Positions 37,644 through 49,006 of a stretch of 64,000 nucleotides of DNA are shown in pieces. This DNA is from Caprella mutica (taxonomy: Eukaryota > Arthropoda > Malacostraca > Amphipoda > Caprellidae): assembly GCA_947561585.1 (NCBI GenBank), contig CANNZV010002301.1:62001-126000 (forward strand), read 5' to 3'. Both the position numbers and the translations under genes were made by a program. Below the pieces are notes generated by a model. It had not been told where the DNA came from. It ran no database searches and was given only the letters and a program-made list of their open reading frames with translations. Numbering within the stretch: the first letter of the stretch is position 1; every line of letters begins with the position of its first letter.

Positions 37644-37743
37644 AGTTATATATGTACTATATTGAAGTTATATATGAACTTAATTGGAGTTATATATGTA
37701 CTTAATTGAAGTTATATATGAACTTAATTGAAATTATATATGA
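37644..37743. repeat. 22-bp tandem repeat TTATATATGAACTTAATTGA
   Basis: Five copies of TTATATATGAACTTAATTGA plus AG, with TGTACT variants. Confidence 0.8.
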
Positions 37744-37796
37744 CCATATCATAGTATGGTCAATATATCATAAACATGGTCAATATGTCATAGATC

Positions 37797-38066
37797 AGTG
37801 TTGACTGGATGTTTTCTACAGCGCGTTAGAAAATGCGCGCATCGAGTTACAAGAAGTCCAATAGATGTGTACATACTTAAACGCGCGTTTCGATTCAAGC
37901 ACCCAGTAAACGCGTGTTTCGTGATATTTATTGAAACGCGCATTTACCGGGCGGTGCTATGTATTCTATAGGGCATATCTAACGCGCGTTAGAAAACACT
38001 CTGTCTGTACTAGACCATGCGGTTTTAAACGCTCGATCAAAAGCGTTTCGTCTGTACTATGCCCAA
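37797..38066. mobile_element. CpG-rich foldback element
   Basis: A stretch unlike its AT-rich flanks, dense in CGCG (AACGCGCGTTTCG, TAACGCGCGTTAGA, ACGCGTG). Inverted ends TGTTTTCTACAGCGCGTTAG (37810) and CTAACGCGCGTTAGAAAACA (37979-37998) pair. It most likely derives from a DNA transposon end, possibly hAT-like; class not established. Confidence 0.55.
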
Positions 38067-39188
38067 GATAGTGCATGTAAGTATTGGCTATTTTAATTCG
38101 GTAAATGATACATTTTTATAAGCAATAGGGCTAAAAAATATGATTATCTAATCTAAATCTCAGTTGGAAAAACAGTTTTATGAACAGGATCGAGTAAAAA
38201 ATACCTAGAATTTTACGTGAAATAATATAATCTCGGATATTATCGTCGAGAATTTTCATCAAGAATATCGATAAGCAGTTTATATTATTTCAATTACAAT
38301 CGGCTATTCATCGAAGCATCAATTAATATATAATGAATACCACGGATTTGTCAAATCGAACAATAACCAAGTCAAAAGAACATATTTGATATTGAATAAT
38401 ATTGATCAACCTTTCAATAAACTGTGGTCTATTGTCTATAAAAATTAATTATAAATTTTATATGATATATATATGCTCATAACCTTTAATGTTTTATTAA
38501 TATTCGATATTGGATGAATTTAATAGTACTGTCAATAAATCTCCGGTCTTTTACATAATAAATGGTATGAAAGTATTAACCATAACTTATGATGTTTTTC
38601 TTCGAGTATAAATTATTAGAGTGAATATTACATTATATTTGGCAGCTAGTGCGTAATAGTGGAGTAAATCAATATTAATTCTTAATACATGATTTAATCT
38701 CTTAAATTTATTATTTATAGCAAATTTTAATAAGGTATTGATTTCTTACCTATGATTATTTAAGAAATTCAATACGTGAGAATTTTTTCTGTTTTGTTTA
38801 AAAAAAACATTATTTTTCTCCACTAAAAACAAGAAAACGTGAGAAAATACAGATTTTTTACTCTGTTATATCTATTTTTATGTTTATACATACAATTCAG
38901 GTAAAATTAAATCATGTTCCCACTTTTCTTCAGGAAGTAATTAACTCTATAATACCTTATATATGTTCAAAAGATTTAGCTCGACCTAAACTTTTTCAGT
39001 AATTAATTAATTAATTAACGAATTCATCAGAAAGTCGACCAAATGTTTTCCAGATTTTTCTTAGATTCGAATAAACATGTCCGAAATAAAAGATCCTTTT
39101 TCTTTTTTTCCTTTGACGTATTCCATTAAGATATTAATTATCAAATTATTTTTTGATAATTATAGTAATCTGTTTTATAAAATTTCTA

Positions 39189-39436
39189 TAGGGTAAGTTC
39201 TGAGTTTTCGGACAGTTACACAATTTCGATCGTATAAAAAAAGAAACAATTATATAATGGAAAAATACTGTGTTAAAAAAAACATAAAATTAATATTATT
39301 CAAATCACATTTTCATTTCGTATCCATGATACCTGCAGGTGTCATGGATACCAATTAAAATAAAATAATATTTTTTATGAAATTTGTCCAACATGGTCGG
39401 AAATGCGGAACGGTTCGTAACTCGGAACTAACCCTA
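39189..39436. mobile_element. Foldback MITE TAGGGTAAGTT (copy 3), divergent interior
   Basis: The ends TAGGGTAAGTTCTGAGTTTT and the complement of GTTCGTAACTCGGAACTAAC match the family at 28674 and 29805. The interior is longer and includes a 30-bp near-palindrome centred on ACCTGCAGGT (39321-39350). Confidence 0.65.
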
Positions 39437-40051
39437 ATTATAGCATAGGGAGCATTTACTGAATTAAAACTTTATGCCAGATTGCACTTTTTTTAGCTAA
39501 CTAAATAACTCAATCAACTATCGCATGGTTGCAAGCCCTAATTGATGATTTGATTGAAATGAAATAAAATGTGATTTGAAAAAGCCAACGCTGCTTTGAA
39601 ACATTTTAATTCATTGATACGTTTGATACCAATTCATCAAATACCATCAATGTAAAACTTGAACACTTTTCTAATTCATATTAAATGAATTGCATAGCTT
39701 CTGTTATATGAAAACACGTCATCAATTTAACTTCTATTTGCACTGTTAGAGTTTTTATAACACAGTTGTGAAATTAATGAGGGTATTAAATTGTATAGTG
39801 TATATTAGTATCGTGGACTTTTTTCATATTTTAGAACTGTTACGAAAAATATTTCAGAAGATCACGCTATCACTTTTGTGTATGCAAATAATAGTTCTAT
39901 GTTTATAGTGAAACTAGAGTTATAAATAAACAAATATTAAATGATATAAATTTAATGAAAACGATTGGAATTCATAAAATAAATCCATGGAATTCATAAA
40001 AAACCATGATATTTATTTTATAAAAACAAATGGTATTCATTTAGTATGATA

Positions 40052-40080
40052 AAGAACATCACTAGACTAGTGATGTTCTT
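40052..40080. repeat. Perfect 14-bp inverted repeat
   Basis: AAGAACATCACTAG and its exact complement flank a single A. Confidence 0.85.
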
Positions 40081-40637
40081 CAAATAAAACTAATGATATT
40101 CCATTAATATGAAAATGATGGTAATATAAACCCTAATAAAGTAGGATTAATATTAAATGAAATTTCCATCACAATTATTAATAAGACTCATTATATACTC
40201 AGTGGTAATATAATCACAATTTCATTAATTTAGTAAATAATTATTTCCATTAATAGTACCCAACCATCAAAAAGAAATATCCAATCATTAATTATGTACA
40301 TATTATTGAAGACAGTATAATTATCATTAATTAAAAACAAAACAGAATTTAAACTTTTGCCCAATATAATTGATTATGACTTTAATGCCATAATTAAGAT
40401 TCATTGGGCAAAATTAGCATTAATTTTTTTCATCATCCGTAATTCTTCACAAATAATCCTTACTTTAATTATGATAGACTCTTTTTAATCAATAAGTTAA
40501 TAGACTAATTATTGAGAGTTCTATTATGATTATAAAATCTCCTTTAATCGTAATTATTAATCTTTTTCATATTGACATGATCAGATATAAAGGAAAAATA
40601 AATATTCCTGTAAAGTTTTTTTCCCATACAATATCGA

Positions 40638-40970
40638 GTTCCCGCACAGTTATCTGTTCCCGTACAGTTACGTATTCCAGTGCAATTACGTATTCCCGTA
40701 CAGTTACGTTTTCCTGAACAGTTACGTGTTCCCGTACAGTTACATGTTCCCGTACAGTTACATATTCCCGTGCAGCTACGTGTTCCTGTACAATTAGGTA
40801 TTTCCGTTCCGTTACGTGTTCCCGTACTGTAACGTATTCTCGTACAGTTACGTACTCCCGTACGTTACGTATTCCCGTACGTTACGTATTCCCGTACATT
40901 TACGTATTCCTGTACAGTTACGTGTTCCTGTACATTTACGTGTTCCCGTACAGTTACGTGTTCCCGTACA
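40638..40970. repeat. 18-bp minisatellite GTTACGTGTTCCCGTACA
   Basis: About eighteen copies with variants GTATTCC and CTGTACA and two 15-bp shortened copies. It ends 133 bp before the acceptor of the signal-peptide exon. Confidence 0.9.
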
Positions 40971-41103
40971 CATACTTTCACCCATAAAAAAATAATAATT
41001 AGTTCATTCTATATACTATTTTCTACCATCAATAAGTATATTGCCAATTACTATATTTATCAAAAAATATCAAATAATTTATCCATTTCATGTTTCCTTT
41101 CAG

Positions 41104-41212
41104 ATGGACAATGAACAATTATAAGTGTTTCCATTGAATAATCTAATTGAGATATAGCAGTCAAGTTACCTGGATACTTTTGGTGTAATCAATAGGAGTT
41201 CTTGTACGCAGC
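41104..41212 (+). other. 5' UTR part of a Dpr-family exon
   Basis: A pyrimidine-rich acceptor TGTTTCCTTTCAG ends at 41103. The 109 bases before the chosen ATG (41213) contain two short upstream frames, at 41104 (ATGGACAATG..., six codons) and 41112, both closed by stops. The exon start is inferred from the acceptor only. A transcription start nearer the ATG would be an alternative. Confidence 0.5.
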
Positions 41213-41291
41213 ATGCGACACAATCAAAGAAGTCAGATTCAGTCTTCAATAAGCTGCTTTCTCCTTCTGTCATCCTTCTACAATGCTTATG
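41213..41291 (+). CDS. Dpr-family protein, exon 1 (signal peptide)
   Basis: It encodes residues 1-26 and the first base of codon 27. A polar, basic start (MRHNQRSQIQSS) is followed by a hydrophobic core ISCFLLLSSFYNAY, a typical secretory signal. A consensus donor GTGAGT follows at 41292. The exon ends in phase 1. The Ig1 exon at 61041 begins with two bases that complete a Gly codon, so the join is in frame across a 19.7-kb intron. A separate signal-peptide exon far from the Ig exons is usual in dpr genes. The link to 61041 is inferred from phase, strand and the absence of any other Ig exon between. It could instead belong to another secreted protein. Confidence 0.65.
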
Positions 41292-43268
41292 GTGAGTTGT
41301 TTTATATCTATTCGAATTGACCCTTTATGTCATAAGAAGATGACATTTCCCCTTTAAAATGATGTATTATACGATGTTTTTTGAGATATTTTGTGTACTT
41401 TTTCGTATATCAGAACACGTGTGTACGCTTAGATTAATTAGGCTTGTTTGTGAGTTTCTTTCTTCTGGAAAAAGAACAAATTTTTAATATGTTTTCTTTG
41501 CCTATGCACCACAAGAGTATCACGCTTAAATTAATCCACGGTGTGAAGGGCTAAATAAATAACTTCCTTTTTAAATAATATACTATAAAAAATGATAAAT
41601 ATCTCCTTTAACTTTTTTTTCAGTTTAATGAAATAATATTTTTGCATTAAAGAATATTTAATTTAAAAAGTAATAATTTCATATATCAGCATAAAACTAT
41701 GGAATATAAGTGTTATCATGTGTCCATAGCCTATTTATATAGTCTATAGAGATAACAAATAACACAGAGGCTTATGAAACGATTTTATGAATGAATAAAA
41801 CGAATTTATAGCTCGAGTAACCACTCAAATTCTGGAGACGAAGTCACTCACAGTACTCGAAAAGTTGGTGTTAGCACAGGTTATGAATTTTACCTTTACA
41901 TATTCTCCTCGACCTACCATGACATTTGTTCACACCACTTTCCGACAACTGTAAGCTTAATTAGGTGTCAGAGCTCTACAACGAGCCTAGGAAACATTTT
42001 CCTATTTCTAAATTTCACCTTTCAAATCATTCTAGATTTTCAGTTCTGATTTGAGAAGTTGCTAGAAATTTAATAATGTTTGACGGGCGGAAAACCTATG
42101 GCAGCGCTATGAACATTTATTGTCAATTAAATCGCTCGTTTATTTCTCGTTTGAGAAGGAAATCACCTCTAAGTGCCTCGTCTATTTATTTTGAGTTTTC
42201 TTGCCATGAATTGCTGGGCTAAAATTTCACCCATTACCTACTTCTTCTCCGAGATATTAGGATTTTACACCATTTTAACGGGGAATTATCTAGTACAATT
42301 TTACGCTCGGACGGATATAACGACCCTTATACCAATCTTGGGAAATATTTCATCTCTGAGCAAAGACAAGGAATTGTAATCATGTCGTGGAATTCATTAA
42401 ATTCATAAAAACGGTAGCTTTCATTCAATGGCTATGNNNNNNNNNNNNNNNNNNNNNNNNATAAAAATGGTAGCTTTCATTCAATGGCTAGGGACTATTT
42501 TACAATTATCAATGAAAAGTAATTCGATGAAATACTTATATTTACTTAAATAATGTATCTTCATATATTAATGTATATAGTCAACGTATATAAAGTTTTT
42601 ATTGAATGTAAAAATTCATTTAGGAACATGAATGTACTCATCAATGTACTTTGAATGTACCTATTCTTATATTATTACATTTTTCAATTCGAATTCAAAC
42701 TAATTTTTTCAGTTGTTTTTATATATAAAGCTACACATCCTATTTAAGTAGATATACCTATCTTAAATACATTCTTTTCTTCATTTAGTTCTTTGTCAGA
42801 CGATAATAAATAGAACCATAAACTCTTAAAATTTTAATCTAATTCGTGTGATCGGTAACGCATATTTGGTAAAAAGAAACAGAAAATATATCGGAAAAAC
42901 CTAACATAATTTTCCCCATAACTAATTGATTTTCCTCATTTTAAGAAATAACGCGACAGTTTTCCCTAAAATTCATTGAAGAAGTAACGCAAATATTCTT
43001 AGGTGCAAATGGTCTCTATTTTTTTAAATCTGATCTTGATGTCATGCAAGACACAAAAGCTCTCAACAAATTGCATATGTGAACATATGCTCAGTGACAA
43101 ATGCTATAAATATGTGGGTTGATATGGACTGGCACTTGCTTATTCTTTTCTATCACTATTTTGATTTGTATTACAGTTTTATTTCAAAATTTGGATATTA
43201 TATGACAGTCCTCTCACAGCTGATATAGATTAGTAAAGTACTGACTTGTTTCTTCTATTAAACACACC
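41292..43268 (+). other. Start of intron 1, with sequence gap
   Basis: It opens with donor GTGAGT. There is no further exon-like frame. The 68-codon frame at 42173-42379 is hydrophobic and unrecognised. A run of Ns at 42437-42460 is flanked by a short duplication. Confidence 0.5.
42437..42460. other. Assembly gap (24 N)
   Basis: The ~30 bases before and after the gap are the same (ATAAAAAYGGTAGCTTTCAT followed by TCAATGGCTA), so the gap may be an unmerged overlap or a collapsed tandem repeat. Confidence 0.95.
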
Positions 43269-44249
43269 TGAGTACTGGGGTCTACTCTTAGATATTGGAG
43301 TACTTTCTAGGGTCTACTCTTAGATGTTGGAGTACTTTCTAGGGTCTACTCTTAGATATTGGAGTACTTTCTAGGGTCTACTCATAGATATTGGAGTACT
43401 TTCTAGTGTCTACTCTTAGATATTGGAGTACTTACTAGGGTCTACTCTTAGATATTGGAGTACTTTCTAGTGTCTACTCTTAGATATTGGAGTACTTACT
43501 AGGGTCTACTCTTAGATATTGGAGTACTTTCTAGTGTCTACTCTTAGATATTGGAGTACTTTAAAGTATCTACTCTTAGATATTGGAGTACTTACTAGGG
43601 TCTACTCTTATATATTGGAGTACTTTCTAGGGTCTACTCTTAGATATTGGAGTACTTTCTAGGGTCTACTCTTATATATTGGAGTACTTTCTAGGGTCTA
43701 CTCATAGATATTGGAGTACTTTCTAGTGTCTACTCTTAGATATTGGAGTACTTACTAGGGTCTACTCTTAGATATTGGAGAACTTTCTAGTGTCTACTCT
43801 TAGATATTGGAGTACTTACTAGGGTCTACTCTTATATATTGGAGTACTTTCTAGGGTCTACTCTTATATATTGGAGTACTTTCTAGGGTCTACTCATAGA
43901 TATTGGAGTACTTTCTAGTGTCTACTCTTAGATATTGGAGTACTTACTAGGGTCTACTCTTATATATTGGAGTACTTTCTAGGGTCTACTCTTAGATATT
44001 GGAGTACTTTCTAGGGTCTACTCATAGATATTGGAGTACTTTCTAGTGTCTACTCTTAGATATTGGAGTACTTTAAAGTATCTACTCTTAGATATTGGAG
44101 TACTTTAAAGTATCTACTCTTAGATATTGGAGTACTTACTAGGGTCTACTCTTAGATATTGGAGTATTTTCTAGGGTCTACTCATAAATATTGGAGTACT
44201 TTCTAGGGTCTACTCTTAGATATTGGAGTACTTTCTAGGGTCTACTCTT
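43269..44249. repeat. 32-bp minisatellite TCTACTCTTAGATATTGGAG
   Basis: About thirty copies of TCTACTCTTAGATATTGGAG followed by TACTTTCTAGGG. Variants are CATAGA, TATATA, CTTACTAGGG, CTTTCTAGTG and TTTAAAGTA. Blocks of variants recur in the same order, as at 43363 and 43693. Confidence 0.95.
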
Positions 44250-44356
44250 GTTCCCAAGAATGTTATATAATTGGTCTTCAGAGGCGTGGGGCTAAATTAC
44301 ATAAGTTGGCCAATGAGTCCCCAGTTAGTCCATTAGGGCTGATTGCCCTGTAACTT

Positions 44357-47300
44357 CACAAAAAGAACATTACGTCAGTCTGGTGCACTGTGACTACATT
44401 GACACAAAAAGAACATTACGTCATTCTGGTGCACTGTGACTACATTGACACAAAAAGAACATTACGTCATTCTGGTGCACTGTGACTATATTGACACAAA
44501 AAGAACATTACGTCATTCTGGTACACTGTGACTATATTGACACAAAAAGAACATTACGTCATTCTGGTGCACTGTGACTATATTGACAAACAAAAAGAAC
44601 ATTACGTCATTCTGGTGCACTGTGACTATATTGACACAAAAAGAACATTACGTCAGTCTGGTGCACTGTGACTACATTGACACAAAAAGAACATTACGTC
44701 ATTCTGGTGCACTGTGACTACATTGACACAAAAAGAACATTACGTCATTCTGGTGCACTGTGACTATATTGACACAAAAAGAACATTACGTCATTCTGGT
44801 GCACTGTGACTATATTGACACAAAAAGAACATTACGTCATTCTGGTGCACTGTGACTATATTGACACAAAAAGAACATTACGTCATTCTGGTGCGCTGTG
44901 ACTATTTGACACAAAAAGAACATTACGTCATTCTGGTGCACTGTGACTATATTGACAAACAAAAAGAACATTACGTCATTCTGGTGCACTGTGACTATAT
45001 TGACACAAAAAGAACATTACGTCATTCTGGTGCACTGTGACTATATTGACACAAAAAGAACATTACGTCATTCTGGTGCACTGTGACTATATTGACACAA
45101 AAAGAACATTACGTCATTCTGGTGCACTGTGACTACATTGACACAAAAAGAACATTACGTCATTCTGGTGCACTGTGACTATATTGACACAAAAAGAACA
45201 TTACGTCATTCTGGTGCACTGTGACTATATTGACACAAAAAGAACATTACGTCATTCTGGTGCGCTGTGACTATTTGACACAAAAAGAACATTACGTCAT
45301 TCTGGTGCACTGTGACTATATTGACAAACAAAAAGAACATTACGTCATTCTGGTGCACTGTGACTATATTGACAAACAAAAAGAACATTACGTCATTCTG
45401 GTGCACTGTGACTACATTAACACAAAAAGAACATTACGTCATTCTGGTGCACTGTGACTATATTGACACGAAAAGAACATTACGTCATTATGGTGCACTG
45501 TGACTATATTGACACAAAAAGAACATTACGTCATTATGGTGCACTGTGACTATATTGACACAAAAAGAACATTACGTCATTCTGGTACACTGTGACTATA
45601 TTGACAAACAAAAAGAACATTACGTCATTCTGGTGCACTGTGACTATATTGACACAAAAAGAACATTACGTCATTCTGGTGCACTGTGACTATATTGACA
45701 CAAAAAGAACATTACGTCATTCTGGTGCACTGTGACTATATTGACACATAAAGAACATTACGTCATTCTGGTGCACTGTGACTATATTGACACAAAAAGA
45801 ACATTCGTCATTCTGGTGCACTGTGACTATATTGACACAAAAAGAACATTACGTCATTCTGGTGCACTGTGACTATATTGACACAAAAATAACATTACGT
45901 CATTCTGGTGCGCTGTGACTATATTGACACAAAAAGAACATTACGTCATTCTGGTGCACTGTGACTATATTGACACAAAAAGAACATTACGTCATTCTGG
46001 TGCGCTGTGACTATATTGACACAAAAAGAACATTACGTCATTCTGGTGCGCTGTGACTATTTGACACAAAAAGAACATTACGTCATTCTGGTGCACTGTG
46101 ACTATATTGACACAAAAAGAACATTACGTCATTCTGGTGCACTGTGACTATTATGACACAAAAAGAACATTACGTCATTCTGGTGCACTGTGACTATATT
46201 GACACAAAAAGAACATTACGTCATTCTGGTGCACTGTGACTATATTGACACAAAAAGAACATTATGTCATTCTGGTACACTGTGACTATATTGACACAAA
46301 AAGAACATTACGTCATTCTGGTGCACTGTGACTACATTGACACAAAAAGAACATTACGTCATTCTGGTGCACTGTGACTATATTGACACAAAAATAACAT
46401 TACGTCATTCTGGTGCGCTGTGACTATTTGACACAAAAAGAACATTACGTCATTCTGGTGCGCTGTGACTATTTGGCACACAAAGAACATTACGTCATTC
46501 TGGTGCGCTGTTACTATATTGAGACACGAAAAGAACATTACGTCATTCTGGTGCACTGTGACTATATTGACACAAAAAGAACATTACGTCATTCTGGTGC
46601 GCTGTGACTATATTGACACAAAAAGAACATTACGTCATTCTGGTGCGCTGTGACTATTTGACACAAAAAGAACATTACGTCATTCTGGTGCACTGCAACT
46701 ATATTGACACAAAAAGAACATTACGTCATTCTGGTGCACTGTGACTATATTGACACAAAAATAACATTACGTCTTTCTGGTGCGCTGTGACTATATGACA
46801 CAAAAAGAACATTACGTCATTCTGGTGCGCTGTGACTATTTGACACACAAAGAACATTACGTCATTCTGGTGCGCTGTGACTATATTGAGACACAAAAAG
46901 AACATTACGTCATTCTGGTGCACTGTGACTATATTGACACAAAAAGAACATTACGTCATTCTGGTGCACTGTGACTATATTGACACAAAAAGAACATTAC
47001 GTCATTCTGGTGCACTGTGACTATATTGACACAAAAGAACATTACGTCATTCTGGTGCTCTGTGACTATATTGACACAAAAAGAACATTACGTCATTCTG
47101 GTGCACTGTGACTATTTGACACAAAAAGAACATTACGTCATTCTGGTGCACTGTGACTATTTGACACAAAAAGAACATTACGTCATTCTGGTGCACTGTG
47201 ACTATTTGACACAAAAAGAACATTACGTCATTCTGGTGCACTGTGACTATATTGACACAAAAAGAACATTACGTCATTCTGGTGCACTGTGACTATATTG

Positions 47301-47815
47301 ACACAAAAAGAACATTACGTCATTCTGGTGCACTGTGACTATATTGACACAAAAAGAACATTACGTCATTCTGGTGCACTGTGACTATATTGACACAAAA
47401 AGAACATTACGTCATTCTGGTGCACTATGACTATTTGACACACAAATAACATTACGTCATTCTGGTGCACTGTGACTCTATTGACACAAAAAGAACATTA
47501 CGTCATTCTGGTGCGCTGTGACTACATTGACACAAAAAGAACATTACGTCATTCTGGTGCGCTGTGACTATATTGACACAAAAAGAACATTACGTCATTC
47601 TGGTGCGCTGTGACTATATTGACACAAAAAAAACATTACGTCATTCTGGTGCGCTGTGACTACATTGACACAAAAAGAACATTATGTCATTCTGGTTCAC
47701 TGTGACTATATTGACACAAAAAGAACATTACGTCATTCTGGTGCGCTGTGACTATATTGACACAAAAAGAACATTACGTCATTCTGGTGTGCTGTGACTA
47801 TATTGAGACACAAAA
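44357..47815. repeat. 46-bp minisatellite, ~75 copies, carrying TTACGTCA
   Basis: The largest array in the window (3.46 kb), within intron 1. The unit is AAAAAGAACATTACGTCATT, then CTGGTGCACTGTGACTATAT, then TGACAC. Common variants are GTGCGC for GTGCAC, CTATTTGACAC (one base shorter) and GACAAACAAAAAG. Segments with the same series of variants recur about 367-369 bp (eight units) apart, for example 44852/45221 and 46413/46780. Many short frames here are repeat translations. Confidence 0.95.
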
Positions 47816-48160
47816 ATATGAACTAGAGGCGTCCACTATTACCTGATTATAAATGAATTGAGTAATTAGAATAATGGAGAATAATATAGTACGCTATATT
47901 AAATATTTGTGCATATAGAAATATATTAGTCTAAGAGGCAACATATATTTGTTAGACATGTATAATTGAAAAGTAGAAGACTCTTCAGCTCAAATATATT
48001 CTGCTCTGTTTCTCAAGTTTTCTGAGTGTTACTAGGTTTCCTTGAGAAAGTATTTTGAAAATAAATTAACAAATCAAGAATGTAATGAATTCTCTAATAA
48101 TCACAAACAAGTATTTATATAGGAACACTATATATTAGTTAACATATTGACTACAATTGC

Positions 48161-49006
48161 TCAAAACGATGTCTAGCCTAACTGCCTTTGTCAAAACGAT
48201 GTCTAGCCTAACTGCCTTTGTCAAAACGATGTCTAGCCTAACTGCCTTTGTCAAAACGATGTCTAGCCTAACTGCCTTTGTCAAAATGATGTCTAGCCTA
48301 ACTGCCTTTGTCAAAATGATGTCTAGCCTTACTGCCTTCGTCAAAATGATGTCTAGCCTAACTGCCTTTGTCAAAATGATGTCTAGCCTAACTGCCTTTG
48401 TCAAAGTGATGTCTAGCCTAACTGCCTTTGTCAAAATGATGTCTAGCCTAACTGCCTTTGTCAAAATGATGTCTAGCCTTACTGCCTTTGTCAAAATGAT
48501 GTCTAGCCTTACTGCCTTCGTCAAAATGATGTCTAGCCTAACTGCCTTTGTCAAAATGATGTCTAGCCTTACTGCCTTCGTCAAAATGATGTCTAGCCTA
48601 ACTGCCTTTGTCAAAATGATGTCTAGCCTAACTGCCTTTGTCAAAATGATGTCTAGCCTAACTGCCTTTGTCAAAATGATGTCTAGCCTAACTGCCTTTG
48701 TCAAAGTGATGTCTAGCCTAACTGCCTTTGTCAAAATGATGTCTAGCCTAACTGCCTTTGTCAAAATGATGTCTAGCCTAACTGCCTTTGTCAAAATGAT
48801 GTCTAGCCTAACTGCCTTTGTCAAAATGATGTCTAGCCTAACTGCCTTTGTCAAAGTGATGTCTAGCCTAACTGCCTTTGTCAAAATGATGTCTAGCCTA
48901 ACTGCCTTTGTCAAAATGATGTCTAGCCTAACTGCCTTTGTCAAAATGATGTCTAGCCTAACTGCCTTTGTCAAAGTGATGTCTAGCCTAACTGCCTTAG
49001 TCAAAA
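48161..49006. repeat. 30-bp minisatellite without length change, 28 copies
   Basis: The unit TCAAAATGATGTCTAGCCTA followed by ACTGCCTTTG is repeated 28 times with only substitutions (AATG/AACG/AGTG; CTAA/CTTA; TTTG/TTCG). Because 30 is divisible by three, both strands stay open (48157-49101 +, 49004-48135 -). The peptides are plain 10-residue repeats (MSSLTAFVKM; LTKAVRLDII) and I do not regard them as genes. Confidence 0.95.

Larger units (their letters stand above)
38067..40637. other. AT-rich non-coding stretch
   Basis: No gene. It contains the third TAGGGTAAG foldback element (39189-39436) and a small perfect palindrome at 40052-40080. Confidence 0.5.

Noticed and set aside
41104..41124. 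ATG at 41104 as the protein start
   Set aside because: Closed after six codons. The ATG at 41213 gives a proper signal peptide ending at a donor of the right phase.
42173..42379. 68-codon hydrophobic frame as a membrane-protein exon
   Set aside because: No recognisable family or splice context. It lies in intron 1 and hydrophobicity follows from base composition.
44852..47292. Several 60-90 codon frames with QKEHYVILVHCDY repeats
   Set aside because: Translations of the 46-bp repeat where small length changes keep a frame open. They are closed by the next unit change.
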